From the NCBI GenBank assembly GCA_003427395.1, contig BFEA01001217.1:1-23516 (forward strand): a stretch of DNA of 23,516 nucleotides, given 5' to 3'. Under the pieces are notes generated by a model, which was not told the DNA's origin, did not search any database, and was given only the letters and a program-made list of their open reading frames with translations. Both the position numbers and the translations under genes were made by a program. Shown here one piece after another: positions 17,421-23,516 of the stretch. The DNA is from Chara braunii (lineage: Eukaryota; Streptophyta; Charophyceae; Charales; Characeae). Position 1 is the stretch's first letter. Each line of letters begins with the position of its first letter.

Positions 17421-17738
17421 AGTTCTGTGGGGGCATGTGCTTGATGTGGTAAGGAAATTGCAAGTCCCAGAGGGAGCTGGAGTGACCTGGAGGGATGGGT
17501 AATTAGGGTAGATAAGGGGAAGCTGTAGTTTGCGGGGGCATGTGCGTGATATGGCAAAGAAATTGTAAGTCCCTGAGGGAGCTGGAGTGAACCGGGGGAA
17601 GAGGTAATTAGGATGGGGAAGGAGGGAGGGGGAACCCAGTTCTGCGAGGGCATGTGCATGATGTGGTAAGGAAATTGTAAGTCCCAGAGGGAGCTGGAGT
17701 GACCCAGGGGAAGGAGCAATTCTAAAGTGCTTGGATAT
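17421..17738 (+). repeat. Tandem repeat, about 106-111 bp unit, three copies
   Basis: Units start at about 17421, 17527 and 17638. Each has GGGCATGTGC-TGAT-TGG, AA-GAAATTG, then AAGTCCC-GAGGGAGCTGG and AGTGA. Unit lengths are not multiples of three, so the minus-strand ORFs through the array (Pro/Leu/Ser-rich) switch frame between units. The array is most likely non-coding. Confidence 0.85.
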
Positions 17739-17806
17739 TAAAAAAAAAAAAAAACCGATGCCGGTAAAAAACGAGGTGAGTGGGAGAAGTAGATGTTGAG
17801 ATATCA

Positions 17807-17915
17807 GACGTCCTACTAGTGAAGGGGCTAGCTCATAGGATGAAAATAAGGTACAGCAACACGGGAGATGGTGACTCTGCTGCAATAAGTCTTGCCGGAG
17901 TGAGGTAAAGAGGAT
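17807..17915 (+). repeat. Direct repeat D1, copy 2
   Basis: Partner of 17088-17190. The two copies bracket the 17421-17738 tandem array. Confidence 0.55.
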
Positions 17916-18118
17916 TGATGGGGGGGTTGTGAGTCGTTTTCTGAATTTTGCCTATGTTCTTGTTCTTTAGCAGTACTTAAAATTTTTTTTTTTTCAAAAA
18001 ACGGGATAGCCAAGTGGAGCATCTTGTGGATTTTTGGGGGTCCTGCGTTGAAGTAAGGGGCAAGGGGCATGGAATGATTCTTCGCAAGAACGGAGAGGGG
18101 GATGGAATAGGGCTGCTC

Positions 18119-18248
18119 GATGGGTACCGGCTAGGGGGAGTCTCTTATCAGATGTGATTGGCGTCGGGTAATTTAGGGTGCCTGATGGGTACCGGCTGAT
18201 GAGGGCGAACTCTGGCGCGATTGGCGTTGGGTAGTGTTGGTTCACCTC
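18119..18248 (+). repeat. 65-bp tandem repeat, two units plus a relic
   Basis: GATGGGTACCGGCT begins units at 18119 and 18184, each ending in GATTGGCGT-GGGTA. A diverged piece with GCGATTGGCGCGGAGTG and GGCGGGTACCGACCAC lies at about 18400-18440. Confidence 0.75.
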
Positions 18249-18738
18249 CTTGAGGACGGAGACTGAAATTCTTGTGGGGGCAAAGAATTTCAGGGTGATG
18301 ATGGTGCTCAAACCCTGCTAAGATGAGGTCCTCTGGAGTTCTTTACGAGGACGGAGTTCGGGAGGACAAATGTGATTTGGATGGAGGAAGTTGGTGGTGG
18401 ATGCGATTGGCGCGGAGTGTCTGGGCGGGTACCGACCACTAGCCACTAACTCCACTTGAGTCAGCCTGAGGTTCTTCCCTTCACTGATGGAGGCAGAATT
18501 GTTCTGCTTGTCTTGTCTGCTTGTTTGCTTCAGGGGTTACAAGTTTTTCTAAATTTGATCTATCCTCCTCCGGGGGAAATATTGCTAAAGTAATTTTTCA
18601 ATAGTATCCATTTCATTACCATCAAAGAACGTTCCCTGCTCAGTTAATCCCTTGGATTCCAGGGTAATCAATGCTGGCAGGGGGAGGTCCTCTTAACTTT
18701 TTTGAAAAAAAATCCTTGTTGAAGCGTAAATGTTCTTA
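18249..18738. other. Unassigned stretch
   Basis: Apart from the repeat relic near 18400, no ORF with a domain and no RNA gene is recognised. Confidence 0.35.
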
Positions 18739-18793
18739 TAGGACGCCGGACCCGGTTTCCAACACGTGCTGCTCCCCACGAATAGATTGGAGC
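18739..18793 (+). repeat. Dispersed repeat R2, copy c
   Basis: AGGACGCCGGACCCGGTTTC, CAACACGTGCTGCTCCCCAC, GAATAGATTGGAGC. It is closest to copy a, sharing CACGTGCTGCTCCCCACGAA. It is followed by C-rich and A-rich runs. Confidence 0.7.
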
Positions 18794-19200
18794 ATTTATC
18801 CCCCCCCTCCTCCCCCCCCCGCCAAAAAAAAACCTGGTTGGGAGGGGAAAGGAGAGGCAGGATGGCACACGCTGTTTGTCTTGGGGAAAGAGGGAACGAA
18901 AGGGGACGCAATGAATTCGCCAAGCAGTGCAAACTCAAGTTCCACGAATGACTTCAAGTCAATCCCGACATTCCGATGAAGAGTCCAGGGGAATTTCCAG
19001 ATATGTTCCCCCCTACAACCACAACAATCGTAGAAATGCAATGGTTTGGGCAAGAGTAAGGAAAAAGCAATAAAGGATAGAGCTTAAAGGGCACTAGGTT
19101 TCCAGGGTTGATCATGCGCCCTCCAATAGGCGGAAGAGGTACCCTTAGGCAGACTGTCATCATATTGGTACAGGCTTATCAAGAAACAAGCTCAATGTAA

Positions 19201-19300
19201 AGGGACGCTGGACCCAATTTCCAGCAGGTGAAGCTCCCCACCAATAGATGGAACCTCCTGGGGAAGTGCTAGAGGGGTCTGCTCTTATCAGCTCCTCTAA
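19201..19300 (+). repeat. Dispersed repeat R2, copy d
   Basis: GGGACGCTGGACCCAATTTC, CAGCAGGTGAAGCTCCCCAC, CAATAGATGGAACC, then GCTAGAGGGGTCTGCTCTTA and TCAGCTCCTCTA, which form an imperfect hairpin. A T-rich run follows at 19310-19326. Confidence 0.75.
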
Positions 19301-20150
19301 CATCAACCCGTTTTTTTTCTTTTTTTCAAAGAAAAAATATCTCATTCCCCATGGAGAGGCTGGATGAAGCACATACTCAATGTAGTACATGGTTTGATAG
19401 TAAAGGTGTTCCAAATCGTTTTGACACCATTGATTGGGATGTAGCCATATTATCCGACTTAGGATATCACCCTCATGTGCCTGCAGACTTCCGACGACCC
19501 TCGCAGACCACTGTAATACCGAGTATCCTACCTTGGGAGAATGGGCTGCCAAGATGACTGCCATCTTGGATCCCGACGAGAGAGTATGATTGCTGCTTCT
19601 CAAACCGATATTTCAAAGATGTCAACCGATAGAGTACGGATCACCTGTTCAAAGTTGATGATGAGGTACTCATCGATGCACGCATTTGACCCGAACCGGA
19701 TTCACTTCAGAGTTTAGGCGTTGTTATATTGGCCCAACTCGTATCATCTGGGGCATCTGCTCTGACCATGACTTTGCTCACCCTTTGGAAGTCGGTGACC
19801 TTCTTCACAGAGCCTCCACCTAAGCTTTGTCATCATGCTTGTATGAGGTCTTTCACGTATTGACATTCTGCTTGTTTCATTTCAGCCTCGAGAGGTTTCG
19901 TGGCTGGCCATGCCCTCGCCCCGACCCTATCCAAGTAGGTGGTCATGAAAAATATCGCGTCGAGGCCACCATGCCATTGATTACAACCCTCCTCATATTG
20001 AGCTTCTCAGTTTTTGGTACGTATATCCCCAGAAGTAGTTTACCAGGATGCCCCCTGAGCACTTGAGAACTATATGGATCTTGTTTGTACTCTGCGAGCT
20101 AAGATAATTTGCTTCCGTCCAACCTATTCACTCTCCTTCTCCGCTGGCTC
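19301..20150. other. Mostly unassigned stretch with one weak exon candidate
   Basis: A plus ORF at 19351-19557 (68 aa) has no recognised domain. Around 19866-20020 a polypyrimidine tract and CAG precede 131 nt of open frame that ends at GGTACGTAT, an exon-like arrangement (19886-20016). Coding status is unproven. Confidence 0.3.
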
Positions 20151-20156
20151 TCAACT

Positions 20157-20350
20157 CTTCTTCTTCCTCCTTGTCCTCCTCCTCCTCATCCTCTTCTTCC
20201 TCCTCCTCCTCCTCCTCCTCGTCCTCCTCTTCTTCTTCTTCCTCCTCTTTCTCTTCCTCGATCGCCTATGCCCCCTCCTCCTCCTCGTCGCCCTCCTCCT
20301 CCTTGTCCTCCTCCTCCTCCTTCTCCTCTTTTTCCTTCTCCTCCTCCTCG
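20157..20350 (+). repeat. (TCC/TCT)n polypyrimidine tract
   Basis: Almost pure C/T for about 190 nt with trinucleotide texture. All three plus frames and a minus frame are open by composition (poly-Ser, poly-Leu/Pro or Arg-rich), which is not evidence of a gene. Confidence 0.9.
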
Positions 20351-20900
20351 TGTGTAGCAGCGGGCCCTCCATTAACTTGCACCCCTCCACCCTTTTTTAC
20401 CATTCTTTTTCATTTTTGCTCAGAATGGCCTAGAAATTTTTTTTGGGGTTCCTCTAGTGGTGTGCAGACGGTCGGGGTGCCAGAGCCTGATGAGGATCGC
20501 GTGGCAGCGGTCAAAACTGGTTGGGGTGCCATAGCCCGCCGACAACAATCTACGTAAATGTTGTACCGTGTACCTCGAATACATGTATGTTAATTGTGTT
20601 TTGCACATGAGTGAACTCCACGTTGTTGATGCATGTGTATGTCAACCTTATCAGTATAACCTGCTGAATGCACGTGTGAACCCGCTTGGAAACGATGGCC
20701 GAGTGCGTGTGAGCATGCTATGTGTACTGTATGTGTGTGTGTTTTTCGTGATGTAATAATGGGTGGTATAATAACAATGATTGCTGTAGCTTTAGGCCTT
20801 TTCGGCTATGACGCTGTTAGGAACGTAGACATTTCCGGAGATGTTCGCTTGTCTCCAACGGAGTTGGGGCGTGTAGATGTGGGACAGGTACCGAACAAGT
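20351..20900. other. Unassigned stretch
   Basis: It contains TGTG-rich sequence near 20720-20745 and a 60-aa plus ORF (20720-20902) with no recognised domain. Confidence 0.35.
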
Positions 20901-21320
20901 GAGAAGCGGGGGCGCAGCGCTCCCGGTAGCGCTGCGCCCCGCTATCCTCCTGGCCGCGGATGCGATGTCCTGGTGGTGCCAGCGCTGCTATGTTGAGCGG
21001 AGTGTTGCTATCATGAGGCAAGAGCGCTGGTTGCTAACAGGGCGAGCCACGCGGTGGGGCGATCATTAGGTGTCACGAGTTGGGCGAGCAATGACTCGAG
21101 GGCGTTGGTGGCCTAGGGAGGTGGAAGCTAAGTGCCGCAGCTTTACAATGCTTGCGCAGCGGCGAGCGAGTGAGACTAAGCGGTGATCATGGTTGATAGA
21201 GCGGGGAGAGAGGAGTGAGTCCTTAGTTTTGTCTTGTGCTGAACTCCTGGCGTCTCAGGTTGGCGCGGGCAGTGAGGGGGGGCTGGTGCTGCTCTGACGG
21301 CGGTGCGAACTTTCAGGCGT
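20890..21320. other. CpG-rich patch
   Basis: CG dinucleotides are clearly denser here than in neighbouring DNA (for example GGGGCGCAGCGCT, GCGAGCCACGCGG, GCGCAGCGGCGAGCGAG). It could be a CpG-island-like promoter region of a gene to either side, or a GC-rich repeat. No ORF supports a gene. Confidence 0.4.
20905..20943. repeat. Strong GC hairpin (16-bp stem, one bulged G)
   Basis: The 5' arm AGCGGGGGCGCAGCGCT pairs with AGCGCTGCGCCCCGCT around the loop CCCGGT. The inner 13 bp are perfect. It has no U-run after it and lies at the edge of a CpG-rich patch. Confidence 0.8.
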
Positions 21321-21469
21321 CCGTATCTTCTCTATGTTTGAAGATTCTTGGCTTCATAAGGTGAAACGTTCTCCACGACTCAGTTGACTTTCAGCTTTAG
21401 CATCCTGGTGGTTTTCTCGACAACCTATTACTCATAGACGGGACGTGCGATAACAACGATAATCTTCAT

Positions 21470-21535
21470 TATATTCATCTTCAACATTATCATCATCATC
21501 GACGACGTCAACATAGTCATCTTCACGTTACCATC

Positions 21536-21601
<66 letters not shown>

Positions 21602-21620
21602 GTTGTCATCATCATCTGAC
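21470..21620 (+). repeat. (ATC)n microsatellite
   Basis: A near-perfect core at about 21531-21601 with imperfect ATC/ACG units before and after. The minus frame reads poly-Asp, an artefact. Confidence 0.95.
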
Positions 21621-21639
21621 GTAAGTGACTCCACTCTCC

Positions 21640-22595
21640 TCATCTGATTACTCGTACTTCTTTCCTCTCCTCTTTTCTCCTCTTCCTTCCCCCTCTCCTT
21701 TTTCTCTGCCTACTCTCTCTATCCATTCCTCGTCCCTTTTCGTTGTCTGATGCTCTGTGCTCTGGTCTTCCCATTTTAGGGAGAGAGACGAGAGAAGTGA
21801 GGCTATGATGGATGAAATTGGAGGAGGGAAGAGTGTGGAAGGGGCATAGATATGAGAAAAGAGGGAGGTGAAATTTGAGGGAGGATTGTGGGGGAAGGGG
21901 GAGGGATTATCGTTTAACAAGGATGGGGGGAAGTATGTCTCACGGCGTTTCTATATTTTCTTCTCCTGTGCTTGTATTTTTATGATTTTTCCAATCAATC
22001 TTAAAATCAATCTTATCATTAACTAAAGAATATCTTAATCATCAATCTGACCATTAATTTCATTATCTCAGTATCATCCCATTTATGAACCTAACTACTT
22101 TTCTATAACTAATAATCCTAACTAAAGTCTCAAACATTCCTGATTTTTCTTGTCTTCAAAACCCGAATTTCTTGTCTAACTAATATAAAAGGTATTTTTA
22201 TATACCTAAAACTCCAGGCGAAAATCTCTAATTAATATACTTTTTTTTTGTTTTTTAATCATGTTTATCTACTCTCAAGTCCTACTATCAAAAACTTAGT
22301 CATAAATTACTCTTTGACTAATTCTTTTCTCATATGGGAGGGGCATAAATGCTCCTTCCTACATTCGTAATTTTATTTCACATTTCAGAAAAATAGGTTG
22401 AATTTGTGGTAGGGGATGGGGAGAGCCCTACTCTTCAGGGGTTTCATTAGGAGGGGGGTAAAACCCTGGAGGGGGCACGAGCAGATGGTGAGGAATACTC
22501 TATTCTGGGGCCGGGTATTAAATCCCACCGGGGGCAGACTAAGGTAAAGAGATAGACAGGGGAATGGAGGGAATGGAGGAAGGCAGAGAGAAGTA
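21640..22595. other. Pyrimidine-rich then AT-rich non-coding stretch
   Basis: CT-rich at 21655-21740, GA-rich at 21780-21930, then AT-rich to about 22440. No credible ORF and no RNA gene seen. Confidence 0.4.
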
Positions 22596-22599
22596 TATC

Positions 22600-22995
22600 A
22601 TGCTTTCTGGTGCTCTGTAATTCTTGGCGGCATCTGGCTTCCTTCCTCATTCGGGATATAGGATCTTAGAGATGGTCGAATCTGGACCGATATCTACAGA
22701 GCTGCCTTTTTCTGTGGCCCTGGCTTGCCGATGCCAGAACGACGCTGGCCGAAGCTGGGGTGTTGCCCTGTAATCTGCAATTGGCAAGAGTGTGAGGCCT
22801 TGTAGAGAGATCTGGGGATTGTTGAGGGAGGAAGGCAATCCAGTGGTGAGCCGGGAGGGCGGCCTTGACAACCTCTGGGGCGAGGGATAGTCTAGGTGGC
22901 GAGAACAGGTCCACTACGGTTGACGTTGGTAAGGAGGGTATTGTCTTTGAGATGTAATGTCTTGGTACAGGGAGGGCTAGGAGGTGTTTTAGGAT
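22600..22995 (+). repeat. Direct duplication D2, copy 1
   Basis: Aligned with 23124-23516 at an offset of about 531 bp: GGGATATAGGAT, AGATGGTCGAA-CTGGAC, GAACGACGCTGGCCG, TTGTAGAGAGATCTGGGG, GAGGGAGGAAGGCAATCCAG and TAGGAGGTCAGA in the same order. Identity looks about 75-80%. Minus-strand ORFs in both copies share TTGLPSSL and PQISLQGLTLLP, so a decayed coding origin is possible. Confidence 0.85.
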
Positions 22996-23045
22996 TAGGA
23001 GGTCAGATGTGCGGATATAGTATAGTCTTCTACATTTTTTACATA

Positions 23046-23122
23046 CTAATTATCATAATCATCATCATCATAATCATCACCACCATCATCTTCATCATCA
23101 TTAGTATCATCATCTCAATCAT
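23046..23122 (+). repeat. (ATC)n microsatellite between D2 copies
   Basis: Imperfect ATC/ATA/ACC units. Confidence 0.85.
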
Positions 23123-23123
23123 G

Positions 23124-23516
23124 TTATACTAAGTTTTCTGGTGTTATTATATTTTTGGCAGTATCTAGACTTCTTCCACAATAGGGATATAGGATTTCAA
23201 AGATGGTCGAACCTGGACTGGTGTCTACAGAGTTGCTCTGTCCTGAGCCCCTGGTTTGCCGACGCCGGAACGACGCTGGCCGGAGCTGGGGCGTTACCCT
23301 GTAACGTGCAAATGGCAGGAGTGTGAGACCTTGTAGAGAGATCTGGGGTTTGCCGAGGGAGGAAGGCAATCCAGTGGTGAACCAGGGGGGGCTGCAAGGG
23401 AGCGAGAAGAGAACAGCCATGGCAGACGTTGGTTAGGTTGGTACTGTCTCTGAGTCACAATGTCCTCGTATAGGGAGGGCTAGGAGTTGTTCTAAGATTA
23501 GGAGGTCAGAATTGCT
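23124..23516 (+). repeat. Direct duplication D2, copy 2 (reaches the window end)
   Basis: Partner of 22600-22995. It is still alignable at the last bases (GATTAGGAGGTCAGA), so it may extend beyond the window. The minus ORF 23420-23124 (98 aa) is longer than its counterpart in copy 1 but has no recognised domain. Confidence 0.85.

Noticed and set aside
17360-17885. Minus-strand ORFs of 119 and 173 aa with repeated LQLPLGLTISLP-like peptide.
   Set aside because: They arise from the tandem array of about 108 bp. Unit lengths break the frame between units, so a real repeat protein is unlikely.
20157-20557. Long open frames encoding poly-Ser or Arg-rich proteins on both strands.
   Set aside because: They are explained by trinucleotide pyrimidine composition; several frames are open at once.

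Overview
This is a repeat-dominated stretch of a eukaryotic nuclear genome. I find no confident host protein-coding gene, rRNA or tRNA. The best-supported content is three separate L1-type (non-LTR) retrotransposon copies, all on the minus strand. Their layout points to a green-lineage (streptophyte) host, possibly a charophyte alga or a bryophyte-grade plant: ORF1 carries a zinc knuckle, and ORF2 has an APE endonuclease, a reverse transcriptase with an RQGCPLAPL motif B, and a C-terminal zf-RVT-like CCHC finger. The host assignment is inference and could be wrong.

Layout. Positions 1-5712 (possibly to about 7157) hold LINE-1, the longest copy. Its ORF1 is broken by one in-frame TGA. Its ORF2 has an endonuclease without a visible SDH motif, two further TGAs, a pair of compensating frameshifts before the RT core and one more frameshift after it; it leaves the window at base 1. 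Positions 5713-7438 are non-coding: a possible LINE-1 5' UTR, a TATA-like box, three tandem small stem-loops and a degenerate telomere-like tract. Positions 7439-7639 are a fold-back element with a pyrimidine core. Positions 8034-10437 are LINE-2, truncated at its 5' end inside the RT, in one continuous frame with five nonsense codons. Positions 10463-11560 hold a hairpin MITE, a U6 snRNA 5' fragment fused to half a fold-back element, and very G-rich tracts. Positions 11654-12820 are LINE-3, a 5'-truncated but unbroken ORF2 C-terminus, abutting an oppositely oriented U6 snRNA fragment. Positions 12954-13574 hold two more copies of the hairpin MITE around an A42 tract.

From 13.6 kb to the end I see only non-coding sequence: homopolymers, a four-copy dispersed repeat, a (CT)35-(CG)12 tract, about 108-bp and 65-bp tandem repeats, a (TCC/TCT) tract, a CpG-rich patch with a strong GC hairpin, (ATC)n arrays and a 0.4-kb direct duplication.

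How the parts relate. ORF1 (RNA binding) and ORF2 (endonuclease plus RT) would together have copied such LINEs by target-primed reverse transcription. The U6 fragments with A-rich or homopolymer junctions next to 5'-truncated LINEs look like by-products of that machinery. The hairpin MITEs and the fold-back element are non-autonomous and have no transposase here.
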